NCBI RefSeq assembly: GCF_000973105.1
Contig: NC_015844.1
Span: 4,522,501 to 4,586,500, forward strand
Direction: 5' to 3'
Length of the DNA: 64,000 bases
Source of the DNA: Zobellia galactanivorans
GTDB taxonomy: Bacteria > Bacteroidota > Bacteroidia > Flavobacteriales > Flavobacteriaceae
Numbering within the stretch: position 1 is the stretch's first letter; every line of letters starts with the position of its first letter. The notes under the pieces are model-generated. The model had not been told where the DNA came from and ran no database searches. It worked only from the letters and a program-made list of their open reading frames with translations. A program made the position numbers and the translations under genes. Below are positions 54,441-63,235 of the stretch, in pieces.

Positions 54441-56324
54441 TTAATACTTGATTCCCGGTGTGGGCTGCATGGCTGTTTCTATATGTAGGGTATTTGTTCC
54501 CTTTGAAAGACTTTCCAAGGGACCTACTTTAGGGTGGGCTCCTATTCTTCTACTTCCATTGAAATCCGTGTTTACTGTAATAGGGGTTGCCGACTTGTCG
54601 GCTATACTCTGTTCGGCATGCGGAATCTGTCCTATAAGATCGGGATCGACAAATGGGGCGTTGATGTTTTCATAAGAACGGTCAAACCTAAATTTGAAAC
54701 TAAGGCCTTTTTTGCTTTCTTTTATCCGATAGGTAAAGTCAAACGGACTTTCGGCCGAGTGCTTATGGTCTTTGTTCGGGCGTATTCCACCGACATAAAG
54801 GTTATAGGCTACTTCATTACCGTTATGCGGGGTGATTTCAAGATCGAAACTTCCGTTTTTGCCGACGAAAATATTATTGTAGAATTTGTTGTTTTCAATC
54901 TCGACCTTAAGTCCGTCATTTACCTTTTTTAAGGTATGTGGTACTACGGTGTAAGCATTTCTTGCGCCCGAACCCCCATTTCCGAATTCTTGTATGGCGA
55001 AGTGAAAGTTGGTATCGATAAACAGGTTATGGGCAAATATCGAGCCTCCGGAGAATACCTGAACGGCCTTGCTCGGCAAATCGATTATAACATTATTGTC
55101 AACAAGGGTCGGCCCGATATTTGCCTCTAAAAATAATGGAGTAGTGGCCCTTTCCCCACCGATCAAGAAATTCCGGGTAATTCGGGTTCCTTGGTTGGCA
55201 AAGTCTATCCAAATGCAATACGATTGCGAAGAACTGTCTTGCTTTGAGGTGATATTCCTGATAAGATTATTTTCAATATGTACATCGGTACAGTTCCAAA
55301 TCTTTATACCTGCAGGTTCATAGCCCCCAAATTCATTTCTGTAATTGATATCTTCTATTCTATTGCCGATGATGGTCGATCTAGAGAGGCCCTTTTGACC
55401 GGCAATTCCGTATTCACCACACTTGGTAATGATATTGTTCTTTATCAGATGGTTGCCAAAGGTTTCTATGTTTTCAAAAGAATCAAAATCGTCAAACGAT
55501 TCCCCCATCATTATTCCTGCTGTTTTAGAATAACTTACTTCACAGTTTTCAATGATCCAACCTTGTCCCATTTTAGAACCTATAGCTCCTTTTTGTGTAA
55601 GTGGATTCGGATCGGTCTCACCTACATTGGGTGCCTGCCAGTTGGGCGCGGCATGTAAAAACCTGAGTCCGTCTAAGCTAATGTAGTCTATGTTGAGGCG
55701 GGAAGGGAAGAAGATGAGTTCGCGTACATTGATTTCCGTTTGCTCCTTATTGGGGTCGTAGCCCTCGAAATTGGCATAGATAATTGTCGTCTCTTCGGTT
55801 GAAGTAGTGTACCACGTATAAGTCTTGGTCTGGCATTCCTCTAAACTTTGTACTTCGTGAAAAGCCCCATTGTTCAAGTAAACATCGCCCCTATGGTGCC
55901 ACTGGCCGTAATTTTGAAAATCACCGTCAACCGTTAGCGTATAGGGATTATACCCCTTGAAAAAAGAAATGGGCACTTCAAGTTTCCACAGTCCGTTTGC
56001 TTGTTTTTCCCAAGTATCGAATTCTTCAGAGCCCTTAATGTAAACCTGTGCTTTATCGGCGGCCCTATAGGTAATCCTATTTGACGGGGAGCTCCCTCCG
56101 CGTGCAGGGTCGATATACTCCCTATAGGTGCCTTCGTGGATCATAATGGTATTTCCGGGAACGGCTACGCTAGCGGCCTTTGAAATGGTCAAAAAAGGAC
56201 TTTTCTTGGTTCCGTTATTTTGATCACTTCCGTGTTTGGCTACATGTATTTCCTGCCCATGGGCTATGTCTACATTGGTTAGTAAAGCGACAATGGCTAA
56301 GAGGAAAAATGAGGATGGTTTCAT
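54441..56324 (-). CDS. GH120 beta-xylosidase-like parallel beta-helix protein
   Basis: A 627-residue exported enzyme. The signal peptide ends near IAHGQ. The mature protein begins IHVAKHGSDQNNGTKKSPFL, then IHEGTYREYIDP and the right-handed beta-helix (about residues 210-480). By recollection this closely tracks GH120 XylC of Thermoanaerobacterium saccharolyticum. The nucleophile corresponds to D374 (IWIDFANQGTR) and the acid/base to E400 (LFLEANIGP). Predicted activity: release of xylose from xylo-oligosaccharides in the periplasm. Divergent from the SusC gene and facing a shared intergenic region. Confidence 0.88.
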   Translation of the reverse strand: MKPSSFFLLAIVALLTNVDIAHGQEIHVAKHGSDQNNGTKKSPFLTISKAASVAVPGNTIMIHEGTYREYIDPARGGSSPSNRITYRAADKAQVYIKGSEEFDTWEKQANGLWKLEVPISFFKGYNPYTLTVDGDFQNYGQWHHRGDVYLNNGAFHEVQSLEECQTKTYTWYTTSTEETTIIYANFEGYDPNKEQTEINVRELIFFPSRLNIDYISLDGLRFLHAAPNWQAPNVGETDPNPLTQKGAIGSKMGQGWIIENCEVSYSKTAGIMMGESFDDFDSFENIETFGNHLIKNNIITKCGEYGIAGQKGLSRSTIIGNRIEDINYRNEFGGYEPAGIKIWNCTDVHIENNLIRNITSKQDSSSQSYCIWIDFANQGTRITRNFLIGGERATTPLFLEANIGPTLVDNNVIIDLPSKAVQVFSGGSIFAHNLFIDTNFHFAIQEFGNGGSGARNAYTVVPHTLKKVNDGLKVEIENNKFYNNIFVGKNGSFDLEITPHNGNEVAYNLYVGGIRPNKDHKHSAESPFDFTYRIKESKKGLSFKFRFDRSYENINAPFVDPDLIGQIPHAEQSIADKSATPITVNTDFNGSRRIGAHPKVGPLESLSKGTNTLHIETAMQPTPGIKY

Positions 56325-56710
56325 ATGGCTCTGGTTTAATCAATTATAGGATTATCGCCTCATTTAGATGTAGATAAGTCAGTCTATTGAGGGTTAAATT
56401 GTTTATATGTAAATATTTATAGCAAAATAATGTCAATTCATTAAGTCGAGCAATGAAAAGGACGTTTTTCTACGAAAGCGTTTTCGCTTGTTCCTTTAAA
56501 ATCTTGGATTCAGTTTTAATTAATTGGTTTAGAGTGGTTTAAAATTATTTTTCCGTGTATTTAAAAAAAATGAATTTCATCGTCTTCGTTGCTTCCATTT
56601 GTTAAAAAATCATAAAACAACAAGGCTTGACTCTACATTTGGTTGGAATGAAATTATCGATGACGGGTAATCTTCCATTCCATAAAAGAAACTAATTAAT
56701 CTGAAAATTT
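56325..56710. promoter_or_regulatory. Divergent GH120/susC control region with LacI-type operator candidate
   Basis: 386 bp with no gene. CGAAAGCGTTTTCG at 56473-56486 is a 14-bp near-perfect palindrome with a central CG, like LacI-family operators. A TAnnTTTG box (TACATTTG) lies at 56634-56641, before susC, with no clear -33 element. No regulator gene is inside the window. Confidence 0.5.
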
Positions 56711-59700
56711 ATGAGCAGGAGGTTGATTCAGAATGTATTGGCACTTTTTATTTTTATAACAAGTTCGAACTACGTTCTAGGGCAGACAGTTACAGGCAGT
56801 GTTAAGGATAAAAGTGGCCCTCTGCCTGGGGCAAGTGTTGTAGTGAAGGGAACAACTATGGGAACACAGACCGACTTTGACGGTAATTATACGGTCGAAG
56901 ATGTTACAGCAGATGCGGTCTTGGTCTTTAGTTACATTGGGTACAGAACCCAAGAGGTCTTGATCGGCGGGCAAACCAATATAGATGTCGTTTTGGAAGA
57001 CGATGCGCAATCGTTGGACGAGGTCGTTGTGGTAGGATACGGTACACAGAAAAAATCGAATCTTACCGGTGCGGTCAGTATTGTCAAGACCGAGGAAATT
57101 GAAAAGGCCCATGTTGCCAACGCCAGTAATGCCATTGTAGGTCGTACACCTGGTGTTGTGGCCAAACAGGCCAGCGGGGAACCTGGAAAGGATGGTTCGA
57201 ATATTTATATACGAGGGGTTGCTACCTATCAAGGAAACACTACGCCAGGTATCATTATTGACGGTATCGAACGTAATATGTCCGATTTCTCGCAGTTAGA
57301 TCCCAATGAAATCGAATCGGTAAACGTGTTGAAAGATGCGGCTTCCGCGGCTATTTTCGGTATGCGTGGGGCCAATGGGGTTATCGTCATCAAAACGAAG
57401 CGGGGTAAGGTAGGTAAACTATCGGCCAAATTTTCTTCTAATTTCGGCTTTCAAAGTCCTACCCAATTACCCGAATTCACCAATTCATACGAGTATGCGA
57501 CCTTGGCCAATGAAAGGGAGAAGCTTATGAATCCCACCAGTACTACGCCACGGTTTACCGACGAAGAAATCCAAAAGTTTAAAGATGGTTCCGACCCTGA
57601 CCGCTATCCGAATACAGATTGGTACAATCTAATTCTTGAGAACGATTTTGCCTTGCAACAACAGCACAACCTTTCTATGAGCGGAGGTGGCGAAATGGTA
57701 AAGTATTTTACCTCCTTGGGCTATTTGGATCAGGGTGGACTTTACGATGCCTTGAACTTTGACCGCTACAACCTACGGACCAATGTTGATATCGACTTTA
57801 GCAAGAACACTACATTTTCCGTAGATATCTCGGGCCGCATGGAAGAAACGAAAGAGTCGAACACTTCGAGTCAAGCGGTATTTGCCGAATCTCTTCGGAA
57901 TGCTTCGATAATGCCGGCTGTTTTTTCGAACGGGAATTTGGCCTCGCCCTTTGGGGGGCACAACAATACCTATGCGGCCATAAAGGATGGTGGTTATGCC
58001 AATACCGAAAACAACAGTATTCTTACTAGGTTGCAGCTCGAACAGCAACTTCCATGGATACCGGGTTTATCGGTTAAGGGAGTGGTTTCCTTGGATAAGA
58101 ATTATTACAAACGGGAGACTTGGAGCAGTGACCCCCAGACCTATAGCATAGAAGCTAATGGGGAATATATAAAATCGCCACGGCAAAAACCCCAATTGAA
58201 CTTGACCCAAAATGAGTCGGAGTTTCTCGAGACCCAATTGGCTTTTAATTATAACCGGATTTTCGGAGATCACAGTATTTCAGGTCTGGCCATGTTCTTT
58301 CAAAAGGAAACGAATGTCAGCTATTCGAACATCAGGGCATTTGATTTTTCCTCGGAAGTCTTACAGCAAATAAATGCAGCGGCACAGAATGTATCTACGG
58401 GTAATACCGATCAATTTGGACGTCAGAGTTATATCGGGCGATTAAATTATTCCTATAAGCAACGATACTTGTTCGAGGCTAATGTTCGTCGTGACGGTAC
58501 CGAGAATTTTGCGCCTGATTATCGATGGGGAACATTCTCTTCCTTTTCCGGGGCTTGGATCCTTTCCGAAGAAAATTTCTTTGAGAATGTAAAGGGCATA
58601 GATTTCCTTAAGATAAGGGGGTCATACGGTACACTGGGTAATGACCAGATAAACACCGACCGATTTCCATACTATAACAAATACAACCTATACACGGCTA
58701 AAAACTGGTTGAACAGTAAACTGAATTATGGAGATTACATTTTTGATGGATCCTATGTTAAGGGTTATGAACCTGGGGCACTCGGTAATGAAAGTATTAC
58801 CTGGGAAACCTCCACTAAGTCCAATATTGGGCTAGATGCAAAGTTATTTAGGGATATCGATTTTACCTTCGACTATTTCACGGAAAAACGTTCCGACATT
58901 TTGACCCAACGTTCGGCTTCGGTTCCGCTTCACTTTGGGGCCACCTTGCCCCTTGAAAATATCGGGGAGGTAGAGAACAAAGGCTTTGAGGTCGCTTTAG
59001 GCTATACCAAGCGATTGGAAGAACTGACCTTCTATTTAAACGGGAACTTCACCTATGCCAAGAATAAGATCATCAACATGGATGAAGCCGAGGGTACTTC
59101 TGAATTTCTAAGAAGGGAAGGCCGCCCCATAGATGCCTATTACGGTTACAAGGCGCTTGGAATTTTCAAGACGCAGGCCGAAATTGATGGCTTTGCAGCA
59201 CAGGAACTCCAAGGGGAAGGTTACCAGACAAAACCGGGAGACGTAAAATACGCCGATGTCAATGGTGATGGAAAGGTTGATGCGGGTGATAGAACTTATT
59301 TAGGGGAAGGAAACGTACCCAATATCATTTATGGGTTTTCAGGAGGCCTCGATTATAAGAATTTCGATTTTTCCTTTATGTTCCAAGGTGCTGCAGATGT
59401 TCAGTATCAATTACAATCGCAAATTGTATGGCCCTTCTTTAACGATGGGGGCGTACCGCAATTCTGGGCCGATAATCATTGGTCGGCGAGCAATCCGAAC
59501 GCACAGTACTCGAATATAGATGTCAATAACCACAATTTCCCGACCGATGCTACGAGTAGTCTTTATGTATATGACGCCTCTTATCTTAGGTTGAAGAATA
59601 TAGAATTGGGCTTTTCCTTTCCCCAAGAAGTGGTTTCGCAATTGAACCTCACGAATGTTCGCATTTATCTGGGAGGGCAAAATTTACTGACCTTTTCCGA

Positions 59701-59794
59701 TGTTCCCCAAGTAGATCCCGAAACGATCAACAGTATGGGGCAGACCTATCCGAACATTAAGTCGTACAACTTCGGTATCAAAATAGATTTTTAA
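56711..59794 (+). CDS. susC: SusC-like TonB-dependent transporter
   Basis: A 1027-residue outer-membrane transporter. A signal peptide (about 1-24) is followed by a carboxypeptidase-D-like domain (about 25-100, VTGSVKDKSGPLPGASVVVKG), a TonB box SLDEVVVVGYGTQ, a plug (about 115-230) and a large barrel ending in NFGIKIDF. This is the SusC layout. It imports an oligosaccharide with the SusD partner encoded 18 bp downstream. Context with GH120 and GH43 suggests xylo-oligosaccharides. Confidence 0.96.
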   Translation: MSRRLIQNVLALFIFITSSNYVLGQTVTGSVKDKSGPLPGASVVVKGTTMGTQTDFDGNYTVEDVTADAVLVFSYIGYRTQEVLIGGQTNIDVVLEDDAQSLDEVVVVGYGTQKKSNLTGAVSIVKTEEIEKAHVANASNAIVGRTPGVVAKQASGEPGKDGSNIYIRGVATYQGNTTPGIIIDGIERNMSDFSQLDPNEIESVNVLKDAASAAIFGMRGANGVIVIKTKRGKVGKLSAKFSSNFGFQSPTQLPEFTNSYEYATLANEREKLMNPTSTTPRFTDEEIQKFKDGSDPDRYPNTDWYNLILENDFALQQQHNLSMSGGGEMVKYFTSLGYLDQGGLYDALNFDRYNLRTNVDIDFSKNTTFSVDISGRMEETKESNTSSQAVFAESLRNASIMPAVFSNGNLASPFGGHNNTYAAIKDGGYANTENNSILTRLQLEQQLPWIPGLSVKGVVSLDKNYYKRETWSSDPQTYSIEANGEYIKSPRQKPQLNLTQNESEFLETQLAFNYNRIFGDHSISGLAMFFQKETNVSYSNIRAFDFSSEVLQQINAAAQNVSTGNTDQFGRQSYIGRLNYSYKQRYLFEANVRRDGTENFAPDYRWGTFSSFSGAWILSEENFFENVKGIDFLKIRGSYGTLGNDQINTDRFPYYNKYNLYTAKNWLNSKLNYGDYIFDGSYVKGYEPGALGNESITWETSTKSNIGLDAKLFRDIDFTFDYFTEKRSDILTQRSASVPLHFGATLPLENIGEVENKGFEVALGYTKRLEELTFYLNGNFTYAKNKIINMDEAEGTSEFLRREGRPIDAYYGYKALGIFKTQAEIDGFAAQELQGEGYQTKPGDVKYADVNGDGKVDAGDRTYLGEGNVPNIIYGFSGGLDYKNFDFSFMFQGAADVQYQLQSQIVWPFFNDGGVPQFWADNHWSASNPNAQYSNIDVNNHNFPTDATSSLYVYDASYLRLKNIELGFSFPQEVVSQLNLTNVRIYLGGQNLLTFSDVPQVDPETINSMGQTYPNIKSYNFGIKIDF

Positions 59795-59812
59795 TCAAGA
59801 AAACAATACAAA

Positions 59813-61486
59813 ATGAAAAAGTTATTCATTTTATCCATAGTAATTTCAGGCATGTTCACGGCATGCGATGATTCCCTTTTAGACGTAAAACCATCTACGT
59901 TTATCTCAAATGAATCGATTTGGGAAGAAGAGGGACTCATAGAACAGAATTTGGCCAATATATATGGTACCACGCTGACCCCGTTTACAAGAAAGGGCGA
60001 TTTGTACGATATACCGGCTTTTAGTCACATCGATTTGGCTACGGATGATGGAAATGGGAAAATCGATGCGGCCATTCAGTTATTCAATACTGGTGGGATA
60101 ACGCCTTCCAACGCCCCTTATGCCAACGAGTTCTGGTCTGAAAACTACAAGTTGATCCGTAGGGCCAATGTGTTTTTAGAGGGTGTCGCAAAGGTATCGG
60201 ATGATGTTATTGCTGCCGACAAAGTGGCTACCTATATAGCCGAGGTACGGTTTTTAAGGGCCTTTGCCTATTTTGAATTGGTCAAGACCTTCGGCGGCGT
60301 ACCGCTTATAGACCGAGTACAGGGGATAAGTGATGACGATATTCTATTGCCTAGAAATTCTATCGAAGAGGTCTATACCTTTATTTTTTCCGAATGTGAT
60401 TTTGCGGCCGATAATTTGGAAACCGATGTGATTTCAGGACATGCCTCAAAGGGAGCTGCCCTAGCCTTGAAGTCAAAGGCCATGCTCTATTATGCGAGTC
60501 CATTGAACAACCCCGGTAACGATATCGCGCGTTGGAGCGATGCCGCCGATGCCGCAAAGGATGTTATGGATTTAGGTAAATACGGACTCTTTCCTGATTA
60601 TAGAGGGCTCTTTTTAGCGGCCAATGAAGGAAATGAGGAGTCTATTTTTGAACGCCAGTTTCAATTTCCCGAATCGGTGCATACCATTGATGTTACGTGG
60701 GGAATGTGGTTTCGATCAGTGCCCGGTGCCGGTACATGGGGCGGTTTTAGTCCGACCCAAGATATTGTCGATGCCTATGAAATGACGAATGGCCTTCCTA
60801 TTAACGATTCCAGTTCAGGGTATGACCCGAACGATCCGTATAAGAATAGGGACAGCCGTCTCGATGCGACCATAGTCTATAACGGTTCGAGTTGGAGAGG
60901 CGTAGAGAACGTAGGGTTCTATACAGATTATAGCGAAGACCCCCAATTGGCGGGAAATGCACACACCAATAAGGCGGTAAACTGCGGTTATGGGTTGAAG
61001 AAGTTCGATGAAGAGGCCCCCATTGGTACGGCTCTGTCCAACGGTTCTTATGCGCAAGAGAACAACTATATGCTTTTTAGGTATGCCGAGGTATTGTTGA
61101 ACTACGCCGAAGCACAAAATGAGGCGGTGGGGCCGGATCAAGGAGTGTACGACGCCATCAACCAAGTCAGGAACCGTGCCGGTCAACCCAATTTGCCGGA
61201 AGGACTTTCAAAAGATGAAATGAGATCCCGGATTTGGAATGAAAGAAGGGTAGAATTGGTGTATGAGGAACACCGGTTTTTTGATGTACGTAGATGGAAA
61301 AAGGGCATGGAGGTCTTCAATAAGCCCATCCATGAGGCCCTTGCGGTTAGGCAGTCTGACGGAAGTTTTGTCTATACCTATCCGGAAAAGGAAGACCGTA
61401 CCTATAGGGAGCATTTTGATTTTCTTCCTATTCCCATCGGTGAAATTGAAAAGAATCCAAACTTGGTTCAAAACCCAGGTTATTAA
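59813..61486 (+). CDS. susD: SusD-like starch-binding-type outer membrane lipoprotein
   Basis: A 557-residue lipoprotein with lipobox FTAC and lipidated C18. The TPR-like SusD fold is indicated by AEVRFLRAFAYFELVKTFGGVPLID and NQVRNRAGQPNLPEGLSKDEM, then IWNERRVELVYEEHRFFDVRRW. It binds glycan and forms a lid over SusC. It lies in one operon with susC. Confidence 0.95.
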   Translation: MKKLFILSIVISGMFTACDDSLLDVKPSTFISNESIWEEEGLIEQNLANIYGTTLTPFTRKGDLYDIPAFSHIDLATDDGNGKIDAAIQLFNTGGITPSNAPYANEFWSENYKLIRRANVFLEGVAKVSDDVIAADKVATYIAEVRFLRAFAYFELVKTFGGVPLIDRVQGISDDDILLPRNSIEEVYTFIFSECDFAADNLETDVISGHASKGAALALKSKAMLYYASPLNNPGNDIARWSDAADAAKDVMDLGKYGLFPDYRGLFLAANEGNEESIFERQFQFPESVHTIDVTWGMWFRSVPGAGTWGGFSPTQDIVDAYEMTNGLPINDSSSGYDPNDPYKNRDSRLDATIVYNGSSWRGVENVGFYTDYSEDPQLAGNAHTNKAVNCGYGLKKFDEEAPIGTALSNGSYAQENNYMLFRYAEVLLNYAEAQNEAVGPDQGVYDAINQVRNRAGQPNLPEGLSKDEMRSRIWNERRVELVYEEHRFFDVRRWKKGMEVFNKPIHEALAVRQSDGSFVYTYPEKEDRTYREHFDFLPIPIGEIEKNPNLVQNPGY

Positions 61487-61529
61487 TGAACGATATATTT
61501 TAAGTAAGACTTTGTTGTTTAGTTAGTTT

Positions 61530-61570
61530 CAAAAGGTAATAGCACAATGTCACTGTGCTTTACCTTTTGA
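61530..61570 (+). terminator. Hairpin after susD
   Basis: An imperfect stem of about 15 bp (CAAAAGGTA and AGCACA pairing with TGTGCT and TACCTTTTG) with a 7-nt loop and a T-rich tail. It may terminate or attenuate susCD transcription before the MFS gene. Confidence 0.75.
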
Positions 61571-61684
61571 TTTGTATTTTTCAAAAACTAAGGCCTTAAT
61601 AAAGGTATTAGAAGGAGTCGTAATCTTATGAAAACAAACTGTTTTCAAATAAAAAATTTAGAAGGTATAAGCTTTCTATAGCGT

Positions 61685-63235
61685 ATGGATAGAGTAGTTC
61701 GTCGAAAGACGTTTTTTGTGGCCCTCGTTGTTTCCATTGGTGGTTTTCTCTTTGGTTTTGATGCCGGTATTATATCGGGTGTTATTTCCTATGTTACGCC
61801 AGAATTTGGTTTGAACGATGCACAAACGGGATGGGCGGTAAGTTCCCCTTCTTTTGCGGCCATGTTTTCCATGCTGTTTGCCGGTAGGCTGAGTGATATG
61901 TTGGGGAGAAAGAAAATTCTCTTGGTCGTAGCTTTCCTGTATGCACTTTCTGCCCTTTTGTCGGCATATGCCAGCTCTTACGAAATGCTATATATAACCC
62001 GAATGATAGGGGGTGTGGCCTTTGGGGCGGCCCTCGTATTGGCTCCTACTTATATTGCCGAAATATCCAATGCGGAGAATAGGGGCAAACTGGTTTCCAT
62101 GCAGCAGTTGAATATAGTACTCGGCTTTTTTGCGGCTTTTCTGTGCAATAACATTTTAAACGGTCTCAATGGTCCCGGTAGTCTTTATTTGAACGATCAA
62201 ACGGTCTGGCGATGGATGCTCGGGGTCGAGTTGTTTCCTGCCCTTCTTTATTTGATTTTGATGTTTTTCGTTCCACGGAGTCCCCGTTGGTTGTACCAAA
62301 AAAACTTCAAGGAAGAAGCCAAAGCGGTCTTGATAAGTCTTCACGGCATCGAAAAGGCCGAGGCCGAAGAGGAAAGTATAGAAAGAAATATTGAGGCACA
62401 GAGCAAGAATAAAGAGGTATCGATTATGACCTTGTTGAAGCCCTCATTGCGGTTTGTGCTGGTCGTAGGCCTTATTCTGGGCGTAATCCAGCAGGTTACA
62501 GGTATAAATGCGGTGTATTTTTATGCGACGAGTATTTTCAAACAAACCGGTATAGGAACCGATGCCGCCTTTACTTCGGGGGTTCTTTTAAGTTTTACTA
62601 CCGTAGTGTTTACCGTATTGGCCCTCTTCCTTATCGATAGACTGGGCAGAAGACCCTTGCTGTTATCCGGTTTGGTAGGAATAGGCATTAGTATGCTCTT
62701 GTGTGCGTACGCCTTTAACAATGCCACATATGAACTCAAGACCGAAACTAGTGGCAACCTAAATATGCTAGATCAAGACAAGCTGTTTCAGGTGAGCAAC
62801 ATCAAATTTGAAAATGACGTAGATTTTAAAAATGCCATGAAATCTACTTTCGGAATACGGGAATTCACCAAGAATGAAGGGGCGATTATGGAAGCGGCTA
62901 CAACCATGAACCCTAATTTGGTACTGATCGGAATTCTAGGGTTTATAGCGTGTTTCGCTTTTTCCTTAGGCCCGGTAATGTGGGTGATGCTTTCTGAAAT
63001 GTATCCCAATAAGTACAGGGGCTTGGTCATTGGTGTCATTGGTTTTGTCAATAGTCTTGCAAGTTGGTTGGTACAACAGTTTTTCCCTTGGGAATTATCC
63101 AACCTAGGCAATGCCATGAGTTTTTTCATTTTCGGCGTACTGGCCATAATCGGTTTTGCCGTACTGTACAGAATACTGCCGGAAACCAAGGGGAAGTCTT
63201 TAGAAGAACTTGAAAAAGAATTAATCAGAGAATGA
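61685..63235 (+). CDS. MFS sugar porter, xylose/xyloside symporter candidate
   Basis: A 516-residue inner-membrane transporter of the sugar-porter family with 12 helices. Markers are GRLSDMLGRKK between helices 2 and 3, VPRSPRWL after helix 6, FLIDRLGRRPLLL between helices 8 and 9, and the end PETKGKSLEELEKEL. A non-helical insert of about 80 residues occurs between helices 9 and 10 (about 355-415), as in some bacteroidal family members. It is in a xylan locus and its stop overlaps the GH43 start by ATGA, so xylose or short xylosides are likely substrates. Confidence 0.92.
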   Translation: MDRVVRRKTFFVALVVSIGGFLFGFDAGIISGVISYVTPEFGLNDAQTGWAVSSPSFAAMFSMLFAGRLSDMLGRKKILLVVAFLYALSALLSAYASSYEMLYITRMIGGVAFGAALVLAPTYIAEISNAENRGKLVSMQQLNIVLGFFAAFLCNNILNGLNGPGSLYLNDQTVWRWMLGVELFPALLYLILMFFVPRSPRWLYQKNFKEEAKAVLISLHGIEKAEAEEESIERNIEAQSKNKEVSIMTLLKPSLRFVLVVGLILGVIQQVTGINAVYFYATSIFKQTGIGTDAAFTSGVLLSFTTVVFTVLALFLIDRLGRRPLLLSGLVGIGISMLLCAYAFNNATYELKTETSGNLNMLDQDKLFQVSNIKFENDVDFKNAMKSTFGIREFTKNEGAIMEAATTMNPNLVLIGILGFIACFAFSLGPVMWVMLSEMYPNKYRGLVIGVIGFVNSLASWLVQQFFPWELSNLGNAMSFFIFGVLAIIGFAVLYRILPETKGKSLEELEKELIRE

